Origin: Candidatus Thiovulum imperiosus
GTDB lineage: Bacteria > Campylobacterota > Campylobacteria > Campylobacterales > Thiovulaceae
Length of the DNA: 33,046 nucleotides
Direction: 5' to 3'
NCBI GenBank assembly: GCA_024281175.1
Contig: JAMJTW010000026.1
Span: forward strand, 35,197-68,242
The notes under the pieces are model-generated. The model had not been told where the DNA came from. It saw only the letters and a list, made by a program, of their open reading frames with translations, and did not search any database. Positions 17,277 to 25,460 of this stretch are shown here, in pieces (within the stretch, counting starts at the first letter, position 1; every line of letters begins with the position of its first letter). Made by a program: the position numbers and the translations under genes.

Positions 17277-18116
17277 TTGATACTTGAACATGAAATACCT
17301 CAAGGTTCAAAAATATATTTTGGAGAGATTGCAAAGAAGAAGAGAGAGATAGAAAGCATCGCCTCTGAAATTTTAGACGCCAAAGGTTTTACAGAAATCG
17401 TAACGCCTATCTTCTCCTACCACCAGACTCACTCAATAGAGCCTCAAAAACTTATCTACTTAACAGACTCTAAAAACTACCCAATGACTTTACGAGCCGA
17501 CAATACTGTAGATGTTGGAAAGATAAGTTTGAAAAGACTTGGAAATAGTGAGGGACGATGGTTCTATATCCAACCAACTTATCGTTACCCATCAAAAGAG
17601 AAGTATGAAATTGGTGCTGAACAGATTGGTAGTAACGACCTTTTAGATGTTTTGAAAGTCGATTTAGAAATTATAGAAAAGATTGGAATAAATCCAATTT
17701 TGCAAATTGCAAATGTTGAAGTTCCAAGAAAAATAGCACTGGATTTAGGTTTAGATATCTCTATTTTCAAAAATATTGAAATTCGGAAAATTTTAGATTT
17801 GAAAATAGATTGGTTGGAAAAGCTCTTCTATTTAGAAACTTTGGAAGAGTTGGAAGAGGTTCTGAAAATTGTGCCAGAATACCTGATAGAGCCTTTAGAA
17901 AAAATTGGAAATACAGCAAAAGGGGTAAAGTATAATAAGACAATTCTCTCTCCACTCTACTATACAAAAATGGAGTATTACAACCATCTCTTTTTTAGAA
18001 TTTTTGAGAACAATCGAGTCTATTCAAGAGGCGGTTGCTACCTCATCGAGGGAATTGAGTCTGTCGGTTTTGGTCTATTTACTGATGAGGTTTTAAAAAC
18101 TTATGAGGAAAATTGA
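17277..18116 (+). CDS. hisZ: ATP phosphoribosyltransferase regulatory subunit (HisZ type)
   Basis: A 279-residue class II aminoacyl-tRNA synthetase-like protein without an anticodon-binding domain, as in HisZ. HisZ pairs with the short form of HisG to make the first enzyme of histidine synthesis. The core shows a motif-2-like region (MTLRADNTVDV ... GRWFYIQPTYRYPS) with the EIGAEQIGSND segment, and ends in a motif-3-like GGCYLIEGIESVGFGLF. It is shorter than the 320-390 residues of many HisZ proteins. The start is TTG with a good AGGG site. It overlaps murE by 14 bases, so the two are coupled. It could be a HisS-like protein of another role, but HisZ fits best. Confidence 0.8.
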   Translation: MILEHEIPQGSKIYFGEIAKKKREIESIASEILDAKGFTEIVTPIFSYHQTHSIEPQKLIYLTDSKNYPMTLRADNTVDVGKISLKRLGNSEGRWFYIQPTYRYPSKEKYEIGAEQIGSNDLLDVLKVDLEIIEKIGINPILQIANVEVPRKIALDLGLDISIFKNIEIRKILDLKIDWLEKLFYLETLEELEEVLKIVPEYLIEPLEKIGNTAKGVKYNKTILSPLYYTKMEYYNHLFFRIFENNRVYSRGGCYLIEGIESVGFGLFTDEVLKTYEEN

Positions 18117-19395
18117 ACTTCCAGATAGAGAGTATAGATACATCACAGACGACTCTCGATATTGTGATGAAAAGACCGCTTTTCTTCTAACTTCTCAAAA
18201 TCGAAACTTCTCTTCTGAAAAGTGTTGTTGTTCCATAGAACTTTCGGAAATCAGAGAACTTTTTGGAGTGGATAAGATAAAAATCATTGGTATTACGGGA
18301 ACAAATGGGAAGACAACTACTGCTTCTCTCTTCTACTCAATACTTTTAGATTTGGGATATAGAGTTGCTCTTCAGGGAACTCGAGGCTTCTTTATGAATG
18401 ATGAAAAGATAGAGGAGAAATCTCATACAACTCCTCCAATTCTCGATACCTATCGCCATATCTACCAAGCTATTGCTGATGGTTGCGACTACTTTGTGAT
18501 GGAAGTGAGTTCTCACGCAATTGAGCAAGAGCGAATTGAGACTTTGGATTTTGCTTTAAAAGTTCATACAAATATTACTCGAGACCATCTCGACTATCAC
18601 AAAAGTTTGGAAGAGTATATAAGGGTTAAAAATAGCTTTTTTGCTGATGAGTCGATGAAACTTCTAAATCGAGATGATAAACATATCGATTTCAACTACA
18701 AAAATGCCTATACCTATTCGCTTGAGTCGGGAAGCTCTTTCAAAATGTTGGCTTACTCCATGACTCAAGGACTTTCTGGAATGGTTCAATTCTTCCAAGA
18801 GGTTGAGGATTTTCATAGCAATATGTATGGCTTCTTCAACTTATATAACATTCTCGCCTCCATATCTGGAACAAAACTTCTTACAAATAGACCACTACGG
18901 GAAATTTGCGATGTGGTGGAGAATTTCTATGGAGTTTCTGGAAGAATGGAGATAGTCTCAGAAGAACCTTTGGTAATTGTTGATTTTGCTCACACTCCAG
19001 ATGGAATGAGAGAGGTTTTAGACTCACTCCGAGAGAAAGATATAGTTGTTGTCTTTGGAGCTGGTGGAGATAGAGATAAAGAGAAAAGACCTCTTATGGG
19101 AAAAGTGGCTGAGCAGTATGCTAAGAAGATAGTTATCACTTCAGACAATCCCCGTTTTGAAGAGCCTGAAGATATTGCAAATGAAATTCTTTCTGGCATT
19201 TCCAAATTGGAAAAAGTGGAAACAATTTTGAATAGAAGAGAAGCAATAAAAAGAGGATTAGAACTTAGAAATGGCGATGAGGTTTTGTTAATTCTTGGAA
19301 AAGGTGATGAGACAAAACAGGTAATTTACGACAAAAAGTTTCCATTTGATGATAGAGAGGTGGCTAGAGAACTATTGGTGGAGAAAGGAGAGTAA
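18103..19395 (+). CDS. murE: UDP-MurNAc-tripeptide synthetase (meso-DAP adding)
   Basis: MurE adds meso-diaminopimelate to UDP-MurNAc-L-Ala-D-Glu in peptidoglycan synthesis, in the cytoplasm. Visible motifs are the ATP loop GITGTNGKTT (63-72), the substrate loop with SHTTPP, the central MEVSSHAI motif, NITRDHLDYH, FAHTPDGM and the DNPR motif (TSDNPRFEEP) that selects meso-DAP. At 430 residues it is shorter than the usual 480-500, mainly through a reduced N-terminal domain; I recall similar short forms in Campylobacterota. It overlaps hisZ by 14 bases. A 44-bp piece of this gene (19212-19255) recurs exactly at 31488-31531, beyond the CRISPR island. Confidence 0.95.
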   Translation: MRKIELPDREYRYITDDSRYCDEKTAFLLTSQNRNFSSEKCCCSIELSEIRELFGVDKIKIIGITGTNGKTTTASLFYSILLDLGYRVALQGTRGFFMNDEKIEEKSHTTPPILDTYRHIYQAIADGCDYFVMEVSSHAIEQERIETLDFALKVHTNITRDHLDYHKSLEEYIRVKNSFFADESMKLLNRDDKHIDFNYKNAYTYSLESGSSFKMLAYSMTQGLSGMVQFFQEVEDFHSNMYGFFNLYNILASISGTKLLTNRPLREICDVVENFYGVSGRMEIVSEEPLVIVDFAHTPDGMREVLDSLREKDIVVVFGAGGDRDKEKRPLMGKVAEQYAKKIVITSDNPRFEEPEDIANEILSGISKLEKVETILNRREAIKRGLELRNGDEVLLILGKGDETKQVIYDKKFPFDDREVARELLVEKGE

Positions 19396-19412
19396 AAATT
19401 CTACCTTTTTTA

Positions 19413-19539
19413 GTGACCAAATAGAGTATTTTTACACTCTGACCGTAGTCGCAGAGTTTATCTCAAACTGCAGACTCTTCGGTCAGTTCTGGAAGAACCT
19501 CTATCAGAGTATTTTACCTTGAAAAAGCTATTTGGTCAC
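19413..19539. other. 127-bp structured element with perfect terminal inverted repeats
   Basis: GTGACCAAATAG (19413-19424) and CTATTTGGTCAC (19528-19539) are a perfect 12-bp inverted pair. Between them lie four further hairpins. AGAGU/ACUCU spans 19423-19440. A long one spans 19439-19485, closed by CTGACCG/CGGTCAG with inner stems AGTC/GACT and GCAG/CTGC. GTTCT-GGA-AGAAC is at 19486-19498 and CTCT-ATC-AGAG at 19499-19509. This is a closed multi-branch fold. It begins 18 bases after the murE stop and ends 4 bases before the CRISPR leader copy. It could be a structured non-coding RNA or a MITE-like element; no target duplication or reverse transcriptase gene is seen. Confidence 0.6.
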
Positions 19540-19542
19540 CCC

Positions 19543-19960
19543 AAGTAATTTTCATGCACCATTTCGCAGAAACTTAAATTTTAAAAAGATAAATTTATAA
19601 GAAAAAGTTTGAATTTAAGGTTTCAAATATAGGAGAAAAGGTGGTTTTCTATCGTGCATCATTTCAACGAACAAATTTTTTTCCTTAAATCCCACAAAAT
19701 CGATGTTTCTATTTCCAAAAATTGGCTTTTCTTAAATAGATAGGAGAGAAAGATGAAAATAAGAGAAAGTTTCCTGAAATTAGTTTCAGAAAACTACCGT
19801 TTAAGTTTCAAAAGTAATCAAAAATGGCTTCAAACTTATGCCATAAAATTCTCTTATAAAGCAAAAAATCTATGCCCGAAAAATCAAGGTCAATTTTCGC
19901 TTAAGCTAAATTTTATTTTTCTTCCACTACAATTACACCCAATAAATGGGAACAGTTAGG
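19543..19960 (+). repeat. CRISPR leader, copy 1 (direct repeat of 30488-30952)
   Basis: About 418 bp nearly identical to the sequence before array 2. The homology starts at AAGTAATTTTCATGC, where AAGTAA matches the last codon and stop of the WYL gene upstream of copy 2. Copy 1 lacks two short stretches found in copy 2 (the hairpin at 30605-30634 and an A-rich piece near 30700). It contains a 68-codon ORF at 19753-19959 with a fair ribosome site (AGGAG), also present in copy 2. Its changes between copies are mostly amino-acid changing, so I treat it as leader rather than a gene. TACAAT at 19928-19933 is a weak candidate -10 for the array. Confidence 0.85.
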
Positions 19961-20193
19961 GTTCCGTTTCCCTTATAGGGATTGCAAAACTCTAAAATGA
20001 CTTTAGAAGCTGCTTGGATTTGTATAAAAGTTCCGTTTCCCTTATAGGGATTGCAAAACTTGAGTCTTCCCGATGGACCATCAACAATAGTATCTAGTTC
20101 AGTTTCCCTTATAGGGATTGCAAAACTTGTGTAGATAAACAAAAAAATTTCAACATATTGTATGTTCCGTTTCCCTTATAGGGATTGCAAAAC
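19961..20193 (+). CRISPR. CRISPR array 1: 4 repeats, 3 spacers
   Basis: Thirty-base repeats start GTTCCGTTTCCC, have centre TTATA and end GGGATTGCAAAAC. They lie at 19961-19990, 20030-20059, 20097-20126 and 20164-20193. Repeats 1, 2 and 4 are identical; repeat 3 has A in place of C at position 5. Spacers are 39, 37 and 37 bases. CCCTTATAGGG is a short internal palindrome. The leader lies to the left, so it is transcribed on the plus strand. The last repeat runs almost directly into the BRO gene, so the distal end may have been cut off. Confidence 0.97.
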
Positions 20194-20226
20194 TTTCCTG
20201 TAAAATCTCCAAAAAAGATAAAGCAA

Positions 20227-21213
20227 ATGAAACAAAATTTCAAGAAAATTCAAACACCAAAAGAGTTAAGACTATTTCAAGGTATAGAAATTAGAACTTT
20301 GAGAAAAATGGAAGATGACTCAATTTGGTTTGTAGCAATTGATATTGCTAATGTTTTAGAAATTAAAAACACAACAGATTTTTTGAAAAATTTAAAAGAA
20401 AATGAACGGGCTAGATTAAACCTAGGGCGTCAAGGGGACGGAAATATCGTTTCAGAGTCTGGATTTTATAAACTTGTTCTTCGGAGTCGAAAACCACAAG
20501 CTGAGCCTTTTCAAGATTGGGTTAGTAGTGAAGTGCTTCCAGCAATTCGGAAAAACGGTTTCTATATTTCTGAAACGATTTCGCCTCTTCAAATTGGAGA
20601 GATGATTACAGAAGTGAAATCTATTTACGAGGAACGAAAACTTTTCGATTTAGAGTATCGAGATTTGAGAGAGAAAATTGAAGAGACTCTGGAAAACTTT
20701 GGAGCAACAGCTCAGCAAGTGAATGGAATTTTCGCAACAATGTTTCAAAATCTTCATATTGCAAATGTCCGAAAAACAGCGGGTCAAATCGTTTTTGATG
20801 AACTCAAAGAGCAACGAAGAGAAATCTCAATTCAATCTTTCAATCAACTCCGAAAGATTTCAAAAATCTACAAAAAAGATTTTCTTGTAGCTCTAAATTA
20901 TCTTGATGAAAACGAAATTGTGAGATTTAGAAACTACTTAAGACATGTGATAAATGAGACAATTTTCTATATGAATTCACCTTTTACAACTGTAACACTT
21001 CAGGGAATTCAGAGACAAATCGCTCACTCTTCAGCAAATCTTGCTCTAAATATGTTGGATTATGGAGCTAAGAATTTTCCAAGACCACTTCGAGCAGAAA
21101 TTGAAAAACTCTATACTCTTCTTACAGAGGGCGGTTCTGAAAAGGAGATAGAGGAGATTTTGGAAACTATCAAAATTACTCATCACAATTTGGAAGAGAG
21201 TCTAAAAAAGTAA
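20227..21213 (+). CDS. BRO-family (phage antirepressor-type) protein
   Basis: About 328 residues from ATG 20227. The open frame extends back to a TTG inside CRISPR repeat 4, which is not a credible start. Residues about 15-115 are a Bro-N domain: ELRLFQGIEIRTL, WFVAIDIANVLE, the SESGFYKLVLRS motif and the PFQDWVSSEVLPAIRKNGFY signature. The C-terminal half is helical and ends at 21213. Bro-N proteins are DNA-binding antirepressors of phages and mobile elements. The C-terminal half is nearly identical in DNA to the broken copy downstream, while the N-terminal halves differ. TGTAAAAT(T/C)TCCAAAAAAGA stands before both copies. Likely a mobile-element passenger rather than part of CRISPR immunity. 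Confidence 0.75.
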   Translation: MKQNFKKIQTPKELRLFQGIEIRTLRKMEDDSIWFVAIDIANVLEIKNTTDFLKNLKENERARLNLGRQGDGNIVSESGFYKLVLRSRKPQAEPFQDWVSSEVLPAIRKNGFYISETISPLQIGEMITEVKSIYEERKLFDLEYRDLREKIEETLENFGATAQQVNGIFATMFQNLHIANVRKTAGQIVFDELKEQRREISIQSFNQLRKISKIYKKDFLVALNYLDENEIVRFRNYLRHVINETIFYMNSPFTTVTLQGIQRQIAHSSANLALNMLDYGAKNFPRPLRAEIEKLYTLLTEGGSEKEIEEILETIKITHHNLEESLKK

Positions 21214-21252
21214 TTTCATATTTAACTGTAAAATTTCCAAAAAAGAGAATTC

Positions 21253-21949
21253 GTGAATTTAAAACTTTTAGAAAAAATGCCAGAAAATTTTCGATTTTTT
21301 GAGGGAAAAGAGATAAGAACTCTACTTGATTTGAAAACAGAAGATTTGTGGTTTGTTGCAAAAGATGTGGCTTCAATTTTAGGATATATTCGTAAAAATG
21401 GAAAAGTTGATACGAACAATATGTTAAAGCGAATTCACAAAGAAGATAAGGGGACGGAAAAAATCCGTACCCTTGGAGGAGAGCAATCCTTATCCATTTT
21501 AAATGAGAGTGGGATTTATACAGCTGTATTGGGTAGCAAAAAAGATGATGCAAGAGATTTCCAAAAATGGATAATGGAAGAAATGCTTCCAGCAATTCGG
21601 AAAAACGGTTTCTATATTTCTGAAAATATTTCGCCACTTCAAATTGGAGAGATGATTACAGAAGTGAAATCGATTTACGAGGAACGAAAACTTTTCGATT
21701 TAGAGTATAGAGATTTAAGAGAAAAAATTGAAGAGACTCTGGAAAACTTTGGAGCAACAAAACAGCAAGTGAATGGAATTTTTGCAACAATGTTTCAAAA
21801 TCTTCATATTGCAAATGTCCGAAAAACAGCGGGTCAAATCGTTTAGCTCTAAACTGTCTCGATGAAAACGAAATTGTGGGATTTCGGAACTACTTAAGAC
21901 ATGTGATAAATGAGACAATTTTCTATATGAACTCGCCTTTTACAACCTA
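21253..21949 (+). pseudogene. Broken BRO-family gene, second copy
   Basis: It starts at GTG 21253 and reads as a Bro-N protein (MPENFRFFEGKEIRTL, WFVAKDVASILGY, NESGIYTAVLGSK, FQKWIMEEMLPAIRKNGFY) for 197 residues to a TAG at 21844-21846. Compared with the intact copy, about 94 bases (equivalent of 20795-20888) are missing here. This shifts the frame and creates the stop. The homology resumes (NEIV.FRNYLRHVINETIFYMNSPFTT, another frame) until about 21949, where a REP-like element takes over. About the first 110 residues differ strongly from copy 1, while 21584-21844 is about 95% identical in DNA. The 197-residue product could still be made as a short Bro-N protein. Confidence 0.75.
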
Positions 21950-21951
21950 TA

Positions 21952-22069
21952 TGTCATTTCGAACCCTTTATGGTGAGAAATCTTTTACATCGCTTCGAGT
22001 AAAACGATAAGTTTCCAAGATTTCTGTATTGCTACGCTCATATCGAAAACGAAGTTTCACTAAATGACA
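21952..22069. repeat. REP/MITE-like element
   Basis: Inverted ends TGTCATTT (21952-21959) and AAATGACA (22062-22069), plus an internal inverted pair AGAAATCTT (21976-21984) and AAGATTTCT (22017-22025). It is of the same GTCATTTCGA...GAGAAATC type as 17053-17116. It cuts off the 3' end of the broken BRO gene and sits just upstream of the cas operon promoter region. Confidence 0.6.
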
Positions 22070-22087
22070 AGAGAAACCTATTTTAAA

Positions 22088-22106
22088 TTTGATAAAAATT
22101 GTCAAA
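22088..22106. promoter_or_regulatory. Palindrome upstream of the cas operon, possible operator
   Basis: TTTGATAA (22088-22095) and TTGTCAAA (22099-22106) form an inverted repeat with 7 of 8 positions paired. It lies about 40 bases before ATG 22149 in an AT-rich promoter zone with several TAAAAT -10-like hexamers (22116-22121, 22127-22132). The WYL regulator at the end of the operon is a possible ligand; this is only a guess from position. Confidence 0.3.
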
Positions 22107-22148
22107 TATAAATTGTAAAATATTTGTAAAATTTTCAAGGCTCCATAT

Positions 22149-23465
22149 ATGGCAAAAGCAGTAATTACAATTTTAGGACTTGCACCTAAACCAAGAAGTG
22201 AAGCACGATTTGCTGAGTATTATTTTAATGGTTCTATTTTTCCACCTCTTTTAAGAAATAAACATATAACAACTTTTCATCTTTTTGCTAATAATTTAGG
22301 AGGTAGTTATGACATAATTCCCATCTACACAAAAGAGGCGGAAAAGAGATGGAAGAGTTCCGTAGAAGAGTTCCAACTAGAGGGAAAATCTATTTTGTGG
22401 AGTAGATATCAAGAGCAACTTATCTCTGATTTGAATAACTTAGATGATATATTCTCTTCAATTAAAACTATTACAGAAGACAGAAATTATGATGAATTTA
22501 TTATTGACATGGTTCAAGGACCTCGAGGTGTAGCCATAGTTGAGACACTACTTTTAAAACTTCAATGGACAAAAATATCTTCAAAAGTTTCTAAAATTTT
22601 CATCGGAAATCCAGCAAAAAATGGTTTTGAACTTCTCAATATAAAAGAGTATTTTGAACTTTCTGAATTTGCTCAACTTTTGGTGAATTTCAATTCAAAT
22701 TACACTCTTGGAATTAAGAGAGAGTTTTCAAACCTGAAATTTCAGAAAATTGTAAAAGAGTTAAATAAATTTTCTCAAGCGATTTTATCAAACTCTTTTA
22801 ACTCTCTAATTAGAACTTCTGGAGAAGAAAACCGTTCAACTGTTGATGATATTTTAGAGGCGATAGGAGATTTAGAAAACGATACAAAAGTCTCACTTCT
22901 TTCAAAAGAGTTAGAAGATGTAAAAGAGCATATTTCTGAAATTCAAAAATGGAACTATCTGCCTCAATTTCAGAAATATTACAACTTCTCAAGAATTATG
23001 TTTGAAAAAGGGTATCTCTTAAATTCTATTTCACTGCTAAATGAAGTTACGGGACTCTATGCAAAAGAGAGGTTTAAATCCTACTCGACAAGTGTGAAAA
23101 AGGCGGTGGAGAGTTATGAAACAGAGGTAAAATCTCAAGAGAAGAGACGGGCAAATGGTGATTTCATAAACGATGCTAAAAATTATCATGAACTTGTAAA
23201 AATTTCTCAAGACGCTATTCGATTTGGAGAAAAGAGTAAAAAAGGTTTTCTAGGAGTTTTAACAGAAGTTAGTAGAGGTCTGGAAAGAGTTGATAGAAAT
23301 AGACTTTTCCAATTTAAAAATCTTCTTAAAGATATTGCTGATACTAGAAACGATTTGGCTCATGGTAACGCATCTTCTTATGTTTTAGAAGTTGAAAAGA
23401 GAATAAAAGGATTTTTTGAAGACTTAGAGTATCTCGTACTCACAAAAGATATTCTAAAAGTATAA
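22149..23465 (+). CDS. CARF-HEPN ribonuclease, Csm6/Csx1-like (TM1812 type)
   Basis: A 438-residue accessory nuclease of type III CRISPR systems. The N-terminal part (MAKAVITILGLAPK, YYFNGS, then DMVQGPRGVAI as in CARF ligand pockets) is a CARF domain of the TM1812 type that binds cyclic oligoadenylate. The C-terminal helical part is a HEPN domain with the RNase motif RNDLAH (R400, H405), the RxxxxH signature. On activation such proteins cut RNA without sequence choice, giving dormancy or death of the infected cell. It is the first gene of the operon, before cas10. AAGG at 22137-22140 is the ribosome site. The exact subfamily (Csm6, Csx1 or other) needs a profile search. Confidence 0.85.
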   Translation: MAKAVITILGLAPKPRSEARFAEYYFNGSIFPPLLRNKHITTFHLFANNLGGSYDIIPIYTKEAEKRWKSSVEEFQLEGKSILWSRYQEQLISDLNNLDDIFSSIKTITEDRNYDEFIIDMVQGPRGVAIVETLLLKLQWTKISSKVSKIFIGNPAKNGFELLNIKEYFELSEFAQLLVNFNSNYTLGIKREFSNLKFQKIVKELNKFSQAILSNSFNSLIRTSGEENRSTVDDILEAIGDLENDTKVSLLSKELEDVKEHISEIQKWNYLPQFQKYYNFSRIMFEKGYLLNSISLLNEVTGLYAKERFKSYSTSVKKAVESYETEVKSQEKRRANGDFINDAKNYHELVKISQDAIRFGEKSKKGFLGVLTEVSRGLERVDRNRLFQFKNLLKDIADTRNDLAHGNASSYVLEVEKRIKGFFEDLEYLVLTKDILKV

Positions 23466-23495
23466 AAAGAGACAAAAAAAGTCTTACTAATCTTG

Positions 23496-23514
23496 TATAA
23501 TTTTCTAAGAAGGA
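23496..23514 (+). promoter_or_regulatory. Possible internal promoter and RBS of cas10
   Basis: A perfect TATAAT at 23496-23501 lies just ahead of AAGGAG (23509-23514) and ATG 23520. No -35 is seen. The ribosome site decides the start: the open frame reaches back to TTG 23493, but ATG 23520 is the right one. Confidence 0.45.
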
Positions 23515-23519
23515 GTTTT

Positions 23520-25379
23520 ATGCAATATATTTTTAATTTTGTGAAAAATAGTTATGTTAAAAAACAGTTCTCTTTTCCATTTTATAGAATTGAAGCTATA
23601 AAAGAGGTGCTTGGAGAAAAGATAGAAGAAGAGAAATCTCAAGCGATAGAGGAGTATACATCTAAGTATCCTGCTCTCTACTATAACGCCTTTCAAGAGG
23701 GAAGTTCTGAAGAAATTTCAAAATTCGATGATATAAATCTCGAAAGGATTTTTAAAGATAAAAATAGAGTTATTATTCTCTCTGGAGATTTTTGGGGAAT
23801 CCAAAACTTTATTTTTGATGGTCTCTCTACAAACAGAGCTACAAAAGTAATTCGTTCCCGTTCTGCCCTTGTTCAAATTGTAAATTTTGTAATTTCAGAA
23901 ATTGTAAATAAGGAGTTTGAGGGAGATACAGTTCTAATTGGAGCTGGAAAATTCACAATTCTTGCAAATCATAGAGAAAAGTGGAAAGAGGAACTGGAAA
24001 AGATTCAAAAAAAGTTAGATTCCTATTTCTTTGAAAACTTTTTCGGAAGAAGTGGATTTGTTCTCTCTGGAACTGAAACAGAAATCGAAGTTTTGAAACA
24101 AGGAAAATTTGAAGATGATTCCATTTCAAAGATTTTTGGAAGATTAGCTTCTGAAAATGAGAAAGGAAAATATCGAAAATTTGATTTTGAGAAGCGAGAA
24201 AACTTTTTAATAAATCCTTTTGAAAAGGGTGGAGAGCCTTGTGAATTTTGTGGTTTGAGAGTTTCTAAAAAAGATAATTCTTGTGAAATCTGCTCTTCTC
24301 ATATAGATTTGGGAAAAGAACTTACTACAAACAGATATATGAGGGTTTTCAAAAATGGTGGAATTCCAGTTCTCAAATTTGGAGGGGACTCTTATGGAGT
24401 GGAATTTTATAAAAATTTCAAAAGATTGGAAGAAACTCCTTATGAGAATTTAGAAAATGAAATTGGAATTTTCAATATTTTAGAAAGCACAAAAGAGAAT
24501 GTGAATGCAGAATATCTTCAGAAGAGTCCAAATCTTCGATACTGGTCTCTAGCTTCGGCAGTTCCAAAAGATGAAAATGGAAAGATTTTAGATTTTGATG
24601 AAATTCGAGGAACCTCATCAGGACTTATGGCACTGAAAGCTGATGTTGATACGATGGGAGATACTTTCCGAGAGTTTTTAGAAGATGAAAAGATACCTTT
24701 TAAAAAGTTTCTTCGACTCTCAAGAGAGATGGATTTCTTCTTTTCAGACTATGTCTCGAATTTGATAAAAACGGAGTATCCAAAAATCTATGTCGTTTTT
24801 ACAGGTGGAGATGATGTTTTCGTTCTTGGAGAGTGGAAAGAGGTGATAGAGTTTGTAAAAAATTTGAGAGAGAAATTTCATATCTACTCAAACAGAACAA
24901 CAACTCTTTCAATGGGACTTACAATGTTCAAATCTGGAAGTTTGAAATATATCTCTGAAGAGACAGATGATGCTGAAAAGAGAGCAAAAGCGGTAGAAGA
25001 TGAGAATGGGAATTCTCGAGATGGTATCGATATTTTCGGCTACTCTATGAAGTTTCCGCTGTTTCTGGAAATTGAAGAGAGATGGAAAAATATTTGGGAA
25101 AAAGTTCCAACAGAAAAGAGAACTTCAAGTTTTATCTACCGACTTATCAAATTTGCGGAGATGAGTCAAAAGTCTAAAAATTTTATAGAAAAGGTAGATG
25201 ATGACTTCTCTTTTGAAAACTTCCAATGGAAATCAAAATTAACTCATAACTTCCGAAGAAATGTTGAAGGTAGCGATGAGGTTCTCAAAGAGTTTTCAGA
25301 TTTTATAGAGAATTACGGTGAAAAGGCAATTCCATCAATTATGATGCAGATATATCGAGATAGAGAAAAACCAGAGTAG
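23520..25379 (+). CDS. csm1: Cas10/Csm1, type III-A, without HD nuclease domain
   Basis: The large subunit of the Csm effector, 619 residues from ATG 23520. It shows the conserved GDFWGIQNFIF motif (89-99) and RSRSALVQ, a zinc site (C241, C244, C255, C258 in CEFCG ... CEIC), ALKADVDTMG of the palm domain (371-380) and the cyclase site GGDD (429-432) in VVFTGGDDVFVLG. Usual Csm1 proteins have 750-850 residues with an N-terminal HD DNase; here the protein starts straight into the first palm region and no HD motif is seen. It should therefore make cyclic oligoadenylate on target RNA binding but lack the HD-type DNA cutting. It sits between the CARF-HEPN gene and csm2. Confidence 0.92.
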   Translation: MQYIFNFVKNSYVKKQFSFPFYRIEAIKEVLGEKIEEEKSQAIEEYTSKYPALYYNAFQEGSSEEISKFDDINLERIFKDKNRVIILSGDFWGIQNFIFDGLSTNRATKVIRSRSALVQIVNFVISEIVNKEFEGDTVLIGAGKFTILANHREKWKEELEKIQKKLDSYFFENFFGRSGFVLSGTETEIEVLKQGKFEDDSISKIFGRLASENEKGKYRKFDFEKRENFLINPFEKGGEPCEFCGLRVSKKDNSCEICSSHIDLGKELTTNRYMRVFKNGGIPVLKFGGDSYGVEFYKNFKRLEETPYENLENEIGIFNILESTKENVNAEYLQKSPNLRYWSLASAVPKDENGKILDFDEIRGTSSGLMALKADVDTMGDTFREFLEDEKIPFKKFLRLSREMDFFFSDYVSNLIKTEYPKIYVVFTGGDDVFVLGEWKEVIEFVKNLREKFHIYSNRTTTLSMGLTMFKSGSLKYISEETDDAEKRAKAVEDENGNSRDGIDIFGYSMKFPLFLEIEERWKNIWEKVPTEKRTSSFIYRLIKFAEMSQKSKNFIEKVDDDFSFENFQWKSKLTHNFRRNVEGSDEVLKEFSDFIENYGEKAIPSIMMQIYRDREKPE

Positions 25380-25410
25380 AGGAGTTTAAGACAAAATTTG
25401 TAAGTTAGAA

Positions 25411-25425
25411 GAGATAAAATATCTC
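25411..25425 (+). other. Small hairpin between csm1 and csm2
   Basis: GAGATA-AAA-TATCTC is a perfect 6-bp stem with a 3-base loop in the 81-base gap between csm1 and csm2, the only sizeable gap in the csm genes. It has no T tract, so it may be an RNA processing or stability element rather than a terminator. GGAG at 25451-25454 is the strong ribosome site of csm2. Confidence 0.4.
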
Positions 25426-25460
25426 ATGGATTTAGGTAAAACAGAATATAGGAGAAAAAA

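Noticed and set aside
19413-19539. Retron ncRNA or integron attC site
   Set aside because: No reverse transcriptase or integrase gene is present in the window and the attC core motifs are not seen; kept only as a structured element.
19933-20142. Minus-strand frame across array 1 (repeated FCNPYKGNGT)
   Set aside because: It is a translation of the CRISPR repeats, not a gene.
20185-20226. Upstream TTG start of the BRO gene
   Set aside because: It lies inside CRISPR repeat 4; ATG 20227 is the first credible start.
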